A stretch of DNA of 64,000 bases. Source: Paenibacillus sp. (GTDB lineage: Bacteria > Bacillota > Bacilli > Paenibacillales > NBRC-103111). Made by a program: the position numbers and the translations under genes. The stretch's first letter is position 1, and every line of letters begins with the position of its first letter. The notes beneath the pieces are model-generated. The model made no database searches, was not told where the DNA came from, and saw only the letters and a program-made list of their open reading frames with translations. Shown here piece by piece: positions 1 through 7,740 of the stretch. The stretch covers positions 45,309 to 109,308 of the forward strand of contig JAPSLM010000012.1 of the NCBI GenBank assembly GCA_031180825.1, written 5' to 3'.

Positions 1-504
1 CTGCCCCGGATAGGTGTCGGGCGCGATGATCTCGGAGCGGAAATGAGTCGGAATCCGGTCGATAACATTGCGGTAAGCGAATTCATTCAGCTCGATGAAG
101 CCGTGCTTGCTGGAAAATACTTTGCCGAATTTCAAGAAGATGACGGAAACGTCATATTGAAACTCGGATATGCTTCGCTGCTTCTGGATCGCATCGTCCA
201 GCTCCTGCATTGCGTCCAAATATTTGCCGGAAGGTCCGAGCCTCACCGCTTGCTCCAAAGCCCGGTGGTTGGCGAGCTGAATGGAAGCTTTATCGAGCCC
301 GGCCCAGAACGAATCGACCTGGCGCTGCATTTCTTGTAAAATGATCTGCTGATTTTGATTGACCTCGTCTTGAATGGCCGCGGCCGCCATGGTTGCAAGG
401 ACGGTTCCGGTCACGATGACGGGCAGCAGGCTGATGAGGAGGGAGTAAACGAACAGCTTCCTTTTAAAAGACGTATTGCGAAACCATGGGATTGGTCTCC
501 ACAT
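1..504 (-). CDS. Membrane sensor protein, N-terminal part (partial)
   Basis: The gene runs off the left edge, so only about 168 N-terminal residues are visible. The ATG at 504 is followed by a short basic stretch (RNTSFKRK) and one hydrophobic segment at about residues 17-40. An extracytoplasmic, helix-rich region rich in Q, E and D follows. This is the usual N-terminus of Paenibacillus two-component sensors and of AraC-type regulators with a large Cache-like sensor domain; which type it is depends on the missing C-terminus. It is divergent from the nanE operon and may sense a related ligand, but that is inference from position only. Confidence 0.6.
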   Translation of the reverse strand, partial: MWRPIPWFRNTSFKRKLFVYSLLISLLPVIVTGTVLATMAAAAIQDEVNQNQQIILQEMQRQVDSFWAGLDKASIQLANHRALEQAVRLGPSGKYLDAMQELDDAIQKQRSISEFQYDVSVIFLKFGKVFSSKHGFIELNEFAYRNVIDRIPTHFRSEIIAPDTYPGQ

Positions 505-631
505 GGGCGTGCACCCCCGGCTGGCCTAAAGTAGCTCTCTCTATACTCTATTGTTACTTTAAGAGTAGTCTGTCCAGATGCGGACTGTCAAGAAAGGGGC
601 GGGAATTTTTCTCCCGAAAACAAAAATATTA

Positions 632-661
632 GAGGAGAAATCCTCCATTTTATGATATAGT
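632..661 (+). promoter_or_regulatory. Putative RpiR/MurR operator and -10 before the nanE operon
   Basis: The dyad GGAG-AAATC-CTCC (634-646) lies 9 bases before a -10-like TATAGT at 656-661. Related dyads occur before the enolase-superfamily gene (7645-7660) and before the sugar ABC operon (10752-10764), each with a downstream TATAGT. The natural candidate regulator is the RpiR-family protein encoded at 9862-10722. Operator function is inferred from recurrence. Confidence 0.5.
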
Positions 662-692
662 AATGGAGAACGCAGTCAGAGGAGAGTGAATC

Positions 693-1775
693 ATGGATTC
701 CATCGTTTCATCATTGGTTCGAACCTTAAAGGCCTGCTTTACGGATCTGCTGGAACCCCAGGCGGACGGCAGCCTTGGCATCCGCGATGACGAGCTCGGC
801 GCTTTGGCGAGCTGCTGCACGACGGGACAGGCTGCGGCTTTTTTTGCCTTGGATTATCGTCTGCACGGAGGAGACGGATTAACGATCGCCTCGCGCTTAG
901 CGGCGAACGTGCTCAAGCGGCAGCGGCCGGACGGGGCGTTCGGCCAACCCTATTACGTGAGGCGCGGCGACCCGGAAACGGTCGACATTGCGGAGATCGG
1001 GGCGGTGGCAAACAGCTTGTACCTGCTGCATCGTCATACCGGCTCGGAGGAAGCGAAGGAAAGCCTGATCCGGTCAGCCCATTATTTGCTTACGGAAGTC
1101 GCGGCGGAGAAGCCCGGGGCCGTCTATAAAAATCCGAATGCACGGCAGCATGACGTGCTGAACGGGGATATGTACGCGGCGCATACGTTTGCCCGGGCTT
1201 ACGAGCTGAGCGGGGACGCCCGTTTGCTGGAGCAGACCGTCCGCGTATTCCGCCACTTAATCGAGCGGTTCGGCAAGCACGAGCCCGACTGGTGGCCTTA
1301 TATCGAGCATTGGGACGGAAGCGTGGCGATGGGCAACAGCGTCAGCTACCAGGGCATTATTGTGGCCTTTGCCGCCACGGCGCTGCCTTTGCTCCCGCAG
1401 GAGCTGCAGCGGCAGTGGCAGGAGACGGCGGAAGCGGCGGTGCGCCGGATGCTGGCTGCCATGAAGGAGGGGCCGCATGACGGCAACGAGGCGCCATGGT
1501 GGTGCAGGGACTGGAGCAATGTATGGGAGATCGATTTGGCGTTCACCCGTTATGCTCATCTCCCGGAAGCCCGCGATTACGCCGAAGGCCGCTTGAAGGA
1601 GTTGAACGACCGGCTGGCGCGCGAGGGCTGGACGGTGTTCGCGCCGAAAGGCTTGCAGCACGATCCGGAGCGGGCTCCGGTCAGCACGACATTCCGGAAA
1701 GCGGCGACGTTTGCCGGTATTTTGGCTTCCATGAAGCTGGACGATTCCTGGAGCGGCGGGAGGGAAAACCAATGA
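693..1775 (+). CDS. Alpha/alpha-toroid protein, possible glycoside-active enzyme
   Basis: This 360-residue soluble protein has no signal peptide. Its helical-hairpin pattern with Trp-rich loops (WWPYIEHWDGS near 210, APWWCRDWSNVWEID near 270) is what six-hairpin glycosidases and related sugar-active enzymes look like. I do not recognise the exact family. The start follows GAGGAGAG at good spacing. The stop overlaps the nanE start (ATGA), so the two are translationally coupled, which points to a role in amino-sugar or glycan breakdown. Substrate and catalytic residues cannot be named from sequence alone. Confidence 0.6.
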   Translation: MDSIVSSLVRTLKACFTDLLEPQADGSLGIRDDELGALASCCTTGQAAAFFALDYRLHGGDGLTIASRLAANVLKRQRPDGAFGQPYYVRRGDPETVDIAEIGAVANSLYLLHRHTGSEEAKESLIRSAHYLLTEVAAEKPGAVYKNPNARQHDVLNGDMYAAHTFARAYELSGDARLLEQTVRVFRHLIERFGKHEPDWWPYIEHWDGSVAMGNSVSYQGIIVAFAATALPLLPQELQRQWQETAEAAVRRMLAAMKEGPHDGNEAPWWCRDWSNVWEIDLAFTRYAHLPEARDYAEGRLKELNDRLAREGWTVFAPKGLQHDPERAPVSTTFRKAATFAGILASMKLDDSWSGGRENQ

Positions 1776-2527
1776 ATTCTATCCGATCAAAGCGGATGCC
1801 GATGCCGCCCGGCTTGATCGTATCGTGCCAGGCGTTTCCGGGAGAGCCGCTTTACGGCGAAGGGCTTATGGCCCGCATGGCGGAGGCGGCCGTTATCGGA
1901 GGAGCGGTGGCGATTCGTACGAATGGCGTAGACGATATCCGCAGCATTAAGGCTGCGGTACGGCTGCCCGTGATCGGGCTGCTTAAGCGGGATATTCCGG
2001 GCTCGGATATCTATATTACCCCCGAGCTGGAAGACGTGGAGGCGGTGCTTGAGGCCGGAGCCGATATCGTCGCGCTGGATGTGACGAACCGGGAAAACCG
2101 GCTGGAGCGCGTTGTTCCGCTGCTCGAGCGGATTCGCGAAGCGGGAGCGGTTGCGATGGCCGACGTGTCCACGGAAGAGGAGGGTCTCGCCGCCGAGCGG
2201 CTGGGCTTCGACATCGTCTCGACGACATTGTCCGGTTATACGCCGTACAGCCCGCAGACGAAGAAGCCGGACCTGGAGCTGGTCCGGCGGTTGTCCGCCC
2301 GGCTGACCGTTCCGCTTGCCGCGGAAGGGCGCATCTTCAGCACGGAAGAAGCGGACGCGGCGATCGAAGCGGGAGCGACGTTCGTGGTCGTCGGCGGTGC
2401 TATTACCCGTCCGCAGCTCATCACGCAGCGCTTCGCCGAAGCTGTCAACAGCAGGCTGGACCCGAAGCCCGTTGTCGCCGGAAGCGGGAGCAGCCAGGGC
2501 GAGGCGCAAGGGAGGTCGGGGTCATGA
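1772..2527 (+). CDS. nanE: N-acetylmannosamine-6-phosphate 2-epimerase
   Basis: NanE interconverts ManNAc-6-P and GlcNAc-6-P, feeding sialic-acid or ManNAc carbon into GlcNAc-6-P catabolism. The 251-residue TIM-barrel protein shows the family signatures: GLIVSCQA at the N-terminus, GGAVAIRTNG, PVIGLLKRD, DIVALDVTNR, VAMADVSTEEEG, STTLSGYTPYS and VPLAAEGRI. It is about 20 residues longer than typical NanE because of an extra N-terminal stretch and a low-complexity C-terminal tail (SGSSQGEAQGRSGS). The ATG at 1772 overlaps the upstream stop, and its own stop overlaps the next ATG (ATGA at 2524), so this is a tight three-gene operon. Confidence 0.93.
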   Translation: MNSIRSKRMPMPPGLIVSCQAFPGEPLYGEGLMARMAEAAVIGGAVAIRTNGVDDIRSIKAAVRLPVIGLLKRDIPGSDIYITPELEDVEAVLEAGADIVALDVTNRENRLERVVPLLERIREAGAVAMADVSTEEEGLAAERLGFDIVSTTLSGYTPYSPQTKKPDLELVRRLSARLTVPLAAEGRIFSTEEADAAIEAGATFVVVGGAITRPQLITQRFAEAVNSRLDPKPVVAGSGSSQGEAQGRSGS

Positions 2528-4098
2528 ACCGGGAGTATGGATGTGACATTGCCGTGATCGGCGGCGGAATCGGCGGCTGCGCCGCAGCGCTGGCCGCGGC
2601 GGAAGCCGGGATGCGGATCGTGCTGACGGAGGAGACGGATTGGATCGGCGGCCAGTTCACGAGTCAAGCCGTTCCGGCGGATGAGCACCGTTGGATCGAG
2701 CAGTTCGGGTGTACCCGCAAGTACCGGGAGTTCCGCAACCGCGTTCGCGGGTATTACAAAGCAAACTATCCGCTGACAGCGGAAGCGATGCGCAGCGACC
2801 GGTTCAATCCGGGCACGGCCAGCGTCAGCCGCCTGTCCTGCGATCCGCGCGTCGCTCTGTCCGTGCTGCAGGATATGCTAGCCCCGCATATTCATGCGGG
2901 GCGAATCACCCTGCTGCTCAACGTTCGCCCGACTGCGGCGGACACGGACGGCGATACGGTCCGCTCCGTGACGCTGGAGCATACGCTCTCCGGCGACCGT
3001 GTCGTCGTCGAAGCGCGCTATGTGCTCGATGCGACGGAATGCGGCGACCTGCTGCCGCTGACCGGCACCGAATATGTGACGGGGGCCGAATCGCGCCGGG
3101 AAACCGGGGAACCGCATGCGCTCGAAGGGGAACCAGAGCCGCTGGATATTCAATCGGTGACGTGGTGCTTTGCCCTCGATTACCGCGAGGGAGAGGACCA
3201 TACAATCGAGAAACCGGCGGCGTACGTGTTCTGGAGCAGCTATCAGGCTCCGTTTCAGCGGGACCGGATGTTTAGCTGGACACCGTTAAAAACGAACGAG
3301 GCGGTAAAACGCTTTTCGCTGTTTCCCGAGACCGGCGCTTTTTCGTTATGGGACTACCGGCGGATCGCCGACCGGACGCAGTTTGCGCCGGAGGCGTTCG
3401 ACAGCGACTTGACCCTCGTCAACTGGCCGCAGAACGACTACTGGCTCGGCAGCGTCTATGAGGTTCCGGAGGAAGAGCGGCGGCGCCACTTGGAAGGGGC
3501 GAAGCAGCTGAGCCTTAGCCTGCTGTACTGGCTGCAAACCGAAGCGCCCCGGCCCGACGGCGGGAACGGGTATCCGGGACTGCGGCTGCGCGGCGATGTG
3601 ACGGGAACGGCGGACGGCTTGGCCAAGGCGCCCTATATTCGTGAATCCCGCCGCATCCGGGCGGAGTTTACGGTCAAGGAGCAGCATATCAGCCCCGAGG
3701 CTCGCGGAGTGCACGGCGGCGCGGAGCCGTTCCATGACAGCGTCGGCATCGGCAGCTACCGGATCGATCTGCACCCGACGACAGGCGGCCGCGAAGGCTT
3801 TTATATCCCGAGCCTGCCGTTCCAAATTCCGCTCGGCAGCCTGATTCCCGTGCGGATGGACAACCTGCTGCCCGCCTGCAAAAACATCGGCGTCACGCAC
3901 TTGACGAACGGCTGCTACCGGCTGCACCCGGTGGAATGGAACATCGGCGAGGCAGCCGGAGCGCTGGCCGCGTACTGCTTGCAGCGGGGAGTGTCCCCCC
4001 GTCAAGTGCGCCGGGATCCGGCCCGGCTCGCCGACTTTCAAAACGCGCTCGTCCAGCGCGGCATAGAACTGGCGTGGCCCGTCATGGGGCCGGTGTAG
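2524..4098 (+). CDS. FAD-dependent oxidoreductase (FAD_oxidored family)
   Basis: This 524-residue flavoprotein starts with a Rossmann dinucleotide site (GGGIGG at 13-18, then an acidic residue at the end of beta-2: LTEETDWIGGQ). The second FAD-contact region (YVLDATECGDLLPLTG) and the C-terminal LLPACKNIGVTHLTNGCYRLHPVEWNIGEAAG segment match the large PF12831-type family often found in Paenibacillus and Bacteroidetes glycan loci. Such proteins are predicted to oxidise sugars or alcohols, and few have a known substrate. It is the last gene of the nanE operon, and a hairpin with a T-run follows. Confidence 0.8.
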   Translation: MNREYGCDIAVIGGGIGGCAAALAAAEAGMRIVLTEETDWIGGQFTSQAVPADEHRWIEQFGCTRKYREFRNRVRGYYKANYPLTAEAMRSDRFNPGTASVSRLSCDPRVALSVLQDMLAPHIHAGRITLLLNVRPTAADTDGDTVRSVTLEHTLSGDRVVVEARYVLDATECGDLLPLTGTEYVTGAESRRETGEPHALEGEPEPLDIQSVTWCFALDYREGEDHTIEKPAAYVFWSSYQAPFQRDRMFSWTPLKTNEAVKRFSLFPETGAFSLWDYRRIADRTQFAPEAFDSDLTLVNWPQNDYWLGSVYEVPEEERRRHLEGAKQLSLSLLYWLQTEAPRPDGGNGYPGLRLRGDVTGTADGLAKAPYIRESRRIRAEFTVKEQHISPEARGVHGGAEPFHDSVGIGSYRIDLHPTTGGREGFYIPSLPFQIPLGSLIPVRMDNLLPACKNIGVTHLTNGCYRLHPVEWNIGEAAGALAAYCLQRGVSPRQVRRDPARLADFQNALVQRGIELAWPVMGPV

Positions 4099-4226
4099 CC
4101 GATGGGGCATGGGGCGGAAAATTAATAATTAATAAGATTTATTATTAATGATATTAAAAAATATATGGAAAAGATCAAATTTCAGCTTAGCCGTTTGTTG
4201 AAAAAACAGTAAGGAATAATGGGGGA

Positions 4227-4275
4227 GCGAGTCTCTTCACTTCGTACGTTGGAGTGACTCGCTTTTTCTTTTTAT
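4227..4275 (+). terminator. Rho-independent terminator after the nanE operon
   Basis: GCGAGT at 4227-4232 pairs with ACTCGC at 4257-4262, with an inner CACT/AGTG pairing. The run TTTTTCTTTTTATT follows directly on the + strand. Confidence 0.75.
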
Positions 4276-4627
4276 TGGACACCGTCAAACAAGCGCGAAC
4301 GGACCAACAAAAAGTTGGTCCGTGAAAGGCTGAAAAAGGAACAACGGTGCGCTATGCGAAAGCATGAAAACGAGTGTGGGAGCATAGCGGAGATCAGATG
4401 CTTTAAGCGTGTCGAAAAAAGTGACATTTCCTCGGAAAGGCGGCGATAAGTTACCACAGGTACGCTATTGCGATTTTTCCGTCCTTTTTGGCTGGAATAA
4501 CGCATGCGAGTTCCTCTAAGTGTTCCAGATATGAAAAGCCGACTGCGATGCTGCCGCCCGTCTTCATCCAAGCGAGCGAGACGGTATAACGGCTCCGGCC
4601 CGGTCTGCTGCACCCAAGCAGCCCTAA
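4276..4627. other. Non-coding stretch with several hairpins
   Basis: No convincing gene is seen. Two further strong hairpins follow the terminator: GGACCAAC (4301-4308) with GTTGGTCC (4314-4321), and CGCTATGC (4350-4357) with GCATAGCG (4382-4389), the latter enclosing a GCGAAAGC-type mini-loop. The reverse strand has an open frame ending in a Phe/Arg/Ser-rich tract that does not look like a normal protein. A dispersed intergenic repeat or a structured RNA are both possible. Confidence 0.35.
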
Positions 4628-5584
4628 TTAAACATCTGTTTCCGGTCCGCCGCTCTTCAGCCGGTCCCATGCAAGCTTGGCGGCTCCGGCGACGCCCGCC
4701 GCGTTCCCGAGCTCAGCCGCGACGATGGGCGTTTCGCGGTATACCGGCATAGCGCGCTCGCGGACGATCCGGCGGATCCGTCCCAGCAGCGCGCCGCCTT
4801 GGGCGGTGACGGCTCCGCCAAGCACGATCGCCTGCGGATTCAGCACATGCGCGAGGCTGATCAGCCCGACCGCCGTGTATTCGGCGTATCGCTCGATGAC
4901 GGACGAGGCGGCAGCGTGACCATCGGATGCCAGATCAAAAATCGATTTGGCCCCGTCCGGCAGCTCTTCGCGGCGAAGTCCCGCTTCGGCCGCGAGCCGA
5001 AGCAGCGCCGTTACCGAGGCGTACTGCTCGTAACAGCCGGACAGGCCGCAGTTGCAGGGCTGACCGCCCCAAGCGATAACCATGTGGCCGAAGCCCCCGG
5101 CAAAGCCGCTGCCGCCATAATCCGGCCGGCCATCGATAACGCGCGAGCCGCCGACGCCGGTTCCCAGCGTGACGCAGATGAAATCGCGGTACGGCCGTCC
5201 GGCTCCGAGCCAGGCTTCGCCGACGGCCATTGCATGCGCATCGTTCGCGACGGCGACCGGCAGGGAGGAGGTCTGCTCCAAGACTTCGCGCAGCTGCAGG
5301 CCGGTCCATCCCGGCAGGTTCGGCGTGGCATAGGCGACCCGGCCGCCCAGCGGCTCGACGTAGCCGGCTGTGCCGACCCCGATGCCTGAAGGCAGCAGGC
5401 CGGCCGATGCGGAGTGCGCCCGGAAGTCTTCAATGATGGCGCTCAGCCTGCCCAGCAGCGCTTCGCGTCCTTGCTCGGCTTGAGTCGGGGTTACCGTATG
5501 CTTCAGCACCTCGCCGCGGTCGTCTACAATCCCCGCCTTGATGTTCGTGCCGCCCAAATCGATACCAAAAACAACCTTACGCAT
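4628..5584 (-). CDS. ROK-family sugar kinase, candidate N-acetylmannosamine kinase
   Basis: This 318-residue ROK kinase has the ATP-site DLGGTNIKAG (9-18), the catalytic Asp in NDAHA (D115) and the zinc site CNCGxxGC (C177, C179, C184; zinc His H167). The usual sugar-contacting Glu of the GExGH motif is Gly here (GGFGH, 163-167). Glucose-type ROK kinases keep that Glu, while some bacterial ManNAc kinases lack it, which fits a ManNAc or other N-acyl-amino-sugar substrate. With NanE and MurQ in the same island, a NanK role is the best inference. It is the last gene of the murQ-led minus-strand unit. Confidence 0.78.
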   Translation of the reverse strand: MRKVVFGIDLGGTNIKAGIVDDRGEVLKHTVTPTQAEQGREALLGRLSAIIEDFRAHSASAGLLPSGIGVGTAGYVEPLGGRVAYATPNLPGWTGLQLREVLEQTSSLPVAVANDAHAMAVGEAWLGAGRPYRDFICVTLGTGVGGSRVIDGRPDYGGSGFAGGFGHMVIAWGGQPCNCGLSGCYEQYASVTALLRLAAEAGLRREELPDGAKSIFDLASDGHAAASSVIERYAEYTAVGLISLAHVLNPQAIVLGGAVTAQGGALLGRIRRIVRERAMPVYRETPIVAAELGNAAGVAGAAKLAWDRLKSGGPETDV

Positions 5585-5598
5585 GAGTTGAACGCTCC

Positions 5599-6543
5599 TT
5601 ATCGGGTTTTTTGCAGACCGTTCCGGTCCAGAAACGCCATATAATCTTCATACAGCTTGACGGACGATTCATGCCCTGCATGAACCGGGCTGCCGGGCTT
5701 GTTCATCATGCCCAGATATTGGTAGCCAAGCACTTTGTCCACCCATGGCGATACGGTCAGCAGCTGCCGTTCAATCCGTTCGAAGGCGGGAGGGTAGAGC
5801 ACCTTCCCTTGAAAACGGAATAACTCCACGTCCGCCCATAGCGGCTTACCCGCCCGGTCATGCGCTTCCCGCAGGGAGGCGAACGTTCGGTTCGCTTCCT
5901 CGTGGGTAGTCCGGTTAACGCCAAGCTCGTCCTGATAGGCGATATAATCGACCTCCAGCGAACGAAGCTGTACGACGAAGCGGTCGTCGGCTTTTACCGT
6001 GCGGGTGCCGTAAGGAGCGATCAGCACCTTGCTCGGGCCATGCTTGCGGCACCGGTCGGCCAGATCGTTCGCATAAGCGATATAATTGTCCGGAAAATAT
6101 TCGCGAATGGCCGCTTCCACAGGGAAATACCAGCCGGCAAAGGAAGGATGGTGGCCGTATTTTTCCGACAGCTCCTTCGCGACATCGATGCGCAGGCGGG
6201 AATAGTCTCCCTCGAGCGACAGGTGGCCCATAATCGGCGTCGTGAAAAAGCCGAGCCCGAGGTACAGCGAGACGTTTAGCTTATCTCCTGCGGCAAGCAC
6301 CGCTTCAAGCGGGTCTTGGCAGACGGTATCCCAGCGCCAAGGCATCACTTCCGACGGGTAGAACGCTTTCCCGTACAGCGCCACGCTGAGCAGAACGAAA
6401 GTATCCATGCCGGCTTCCGCCATTTCGGTCATTTTCAGCTCCCAATCGCGAGCCGTGAACTGCTGGGTCGCCGCATTCCAGGTGTCGCCTTCATACGGAT
6501 TGCAATGGTAAAAATCAAACCACGTGCCCGTGATCGGTTTCAT
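5599..6543 (-). CDS. DUF4434-like TIM-barrel protein
   Basis: The ATG at 6543 is chosen because GAGGAA lies 7 bases upstream; the frame is open to 6615 but has no ribosome site there. The 314-residue product starts with a beta-barrel strand motif (ITGTWFDFYHC). It continues with the pattern of DUF4434 proteins: DWELKMTEMAEAGMDTFVL, SLYLGLGFF, PSFAGWYFPVEAA, DYIAYQDELGV and KPLWADVELF. Family members are glycosidase-like with no proven activity. There is no signal peptide, so it is probably cytoplasmic. It sits between murQ and the ROK kinase on the same strand. Confidence 0.65.
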   Translation of the reverse strand: MKPITGTWFDFYHCNPYEGDTWNAATQQFTARDWELKMTEMAEAGMDTFVLLSVALYGKAFYPSEVMPWRWDTVCQDPLEAVLAAGDKLNVSLYLGLGFFTTPIMGHLSLEGDYSRLRIDVAKELSEKYGHHPSFAGWYFPVEAAIREYFPDNYIAYANDLADRCRKHGPSKVLIAPYGTRTVKADDRFVVQLRSLEVDYIAYQDELGVNRTTHEEANRTFASLREAHDRAGKPLWADVELFRFQGKVLYPPAFERIERQLLTVSPWVDKVLGYQYLGMMNKPGSPVHAGHESSVKLYEDYMAFLDRNGLQKTR

Positions 6544-6618
6544 CGGCCGTTCCTCGCTTTGCTTGAAGTTATGGGTTATGCGCTTGACGCCTTGGCTCGG
6601 ATCATCGGCTCGCACGAA

Positions 6619-7536
6619 TCATGCATCCTCCCGCGCAAGCCGGAGCGCCTCTCGCACGCTGCCGCCCGCCTGCCGCAGCAAGCGGCTTGCCCGTCCGGCA
6701 TCCGCAGCCGGACCGAGCAGCATAACGATGGCGGTCTTCACGTCGCCGCCCGTCTGCCGCAGCGCATGTGCCGCCGTTTCCGGGTCAACGCCGGTCGCCA
6801 TCTCGACGATTCGCTCCGCCCGGCGCTGCAGCTTGCCGTTCGTCGGCTGCATGTCTACCATCAGGTTGCCGAACACCTTGCCGAGGCGGATCATCGTTAC
6901 GGTGCTGAGCATGTTCAGCACCAGCTTCTGCGCGGTGCCCGCTTTCAACCGGGTGGAGCCGGTGACTACCTCCGGTCCGACCGGCACTTCGATGGCGGTG
7001 TCCGCCAGCGAGCCGATCAGCGAGCCGCGAACGCAGCTCACGGCAACGGTGGCAGCGCCGACCTTGCGCGCGTAGCGCAGTGCGCCGGCGACATAAGGCG
7101 TCCGGCCGCTCGCGGCGATGCCGACGACAACGTCCCGCGGCGAGAGCCCCCGGGCTTCGAGATCCTCCGCGCCGCCTTCGGCCCGGTCCTCGGCGGCTTC
7201 GTCGGCTTGCAGCATGCCGCTTCCTCCGGCCATGACGGCCTGCACGAGGTCGGGCGGGGTGCCGAAGGTCGGCGGACATTCGTAGGCATCGAGCAGCCCA
7301 AGCCTGCCGCTCGTTCCTGCTCCGACATAGAACAGCCTGCCGCCGCCGCGGATCGCATCGACTATGACATCTACCGCCGCGGCGATGTCCGGCAGACTTT
7401 CTCCGACGCGGCCGGGCACCGAACGGTCGGCTTCATTCATATAGCGGACCAAGTCCGCCGCGGACATCAAATCCAGTTCGGGAGCATGCGGGTCCCGGGT
7501 CTCGGTTTCGAGCCGGTCCGTCTCGTGCACGTTCAT
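6619..7536 (-). CDS. murQ: N-acetylmuramic acid 6-phosphate etherase
   Basis: MurQ cleaves the lactyl ether of MurNAc-6-P to give GlcNAc-6-P and D-lactate, a step in peptidoglycan recycling. The 305-residue SIS-fold protein shows GAGTSGRLGLLDAYECPPTFG (72-92). Its Glu86 and Glu116 correspond to the catalytic acid/base pair known in the family. ASGRTPYVAGAL, GSTRLKAGTAQK and the C-terminal UBA-like segment (VKTAIVMLL) are also present. AGGTGA precedes the ATG at 7536. It is first in a minus-strand unit with a DUF4434 protein and a ROK kinase, divergent from the enolase-superfamily gene. Confidence 0.95.
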   Translation of the reverse strand: MNVHETDRLETETRDPHAPELDLMSAADLVRYMNEADRSVPGRVGESLPDIAAAVDVIVDAIRGGGRLFYVGAGTSGRLGLLDAYECPPTFGTPPDLVQAVMAGGSGMLQADEAAEDRAEGGAEDLEARGLSPRDVVVGIAASGRTPYVAGALRYARKVGAATVAVSCVRGSLIGSLADTAIEVPVGPEVVTGSTRLKAGTAQKLVLNMLSTVTMIRLGKVFGNLMVDMQPTNGKLQRRAERIVEMATGVDPETAAHALRQTGGDVKTAIVMLLGPAADAGRASRLLRQAGGSVREALRLAREDA

Positions 7537-7740
7537 AGGTCACCTGCCATCGGGATCAAATTGAAAAAAAACTCCTTAAATCAAAAAGTCTATGGAGATC
7601 AATTCCATTATATAAGGAGCAAACGGTTTTCGTAAACCTTTTTCGGAGGAAAATTCCTCATTTGGTGAAAAAAATGAAGATAATCTCTATCTTATATAGT
7701 ATAATGGAACCAATATTCGCAAACGAAGGAGGTTCCTGCC
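7537..7740. promoter_or_regulatory. Divergent promoter region murQ / enolase-superfamily operon
   Basis: The palindrome GAGGA-AAAT-TCCTC is at 7646-7659, between the two transcription units. Towards +, TATAGTATAAT (7695-7705) is a -10 candidate and GAAGGAGG precedes the 7741 start. Towards -, the reverse complement of about 7609-7616 gives TATAAT. A catabolite-box-like sequence (GCAAACGGTTTTCG, 7619-7632) lies between them with about two mismatches to the cre consensus. Operator assignment rests on similarity to the sites at 634 and 10752. Confidence 0.5.

Noticed and set aside
6316..7635. Long open frame on + opposite murQ
   Set aside because: It mirrors murQ and the DUF4434 gene; no ribosome site and no recognisable protein pattern.
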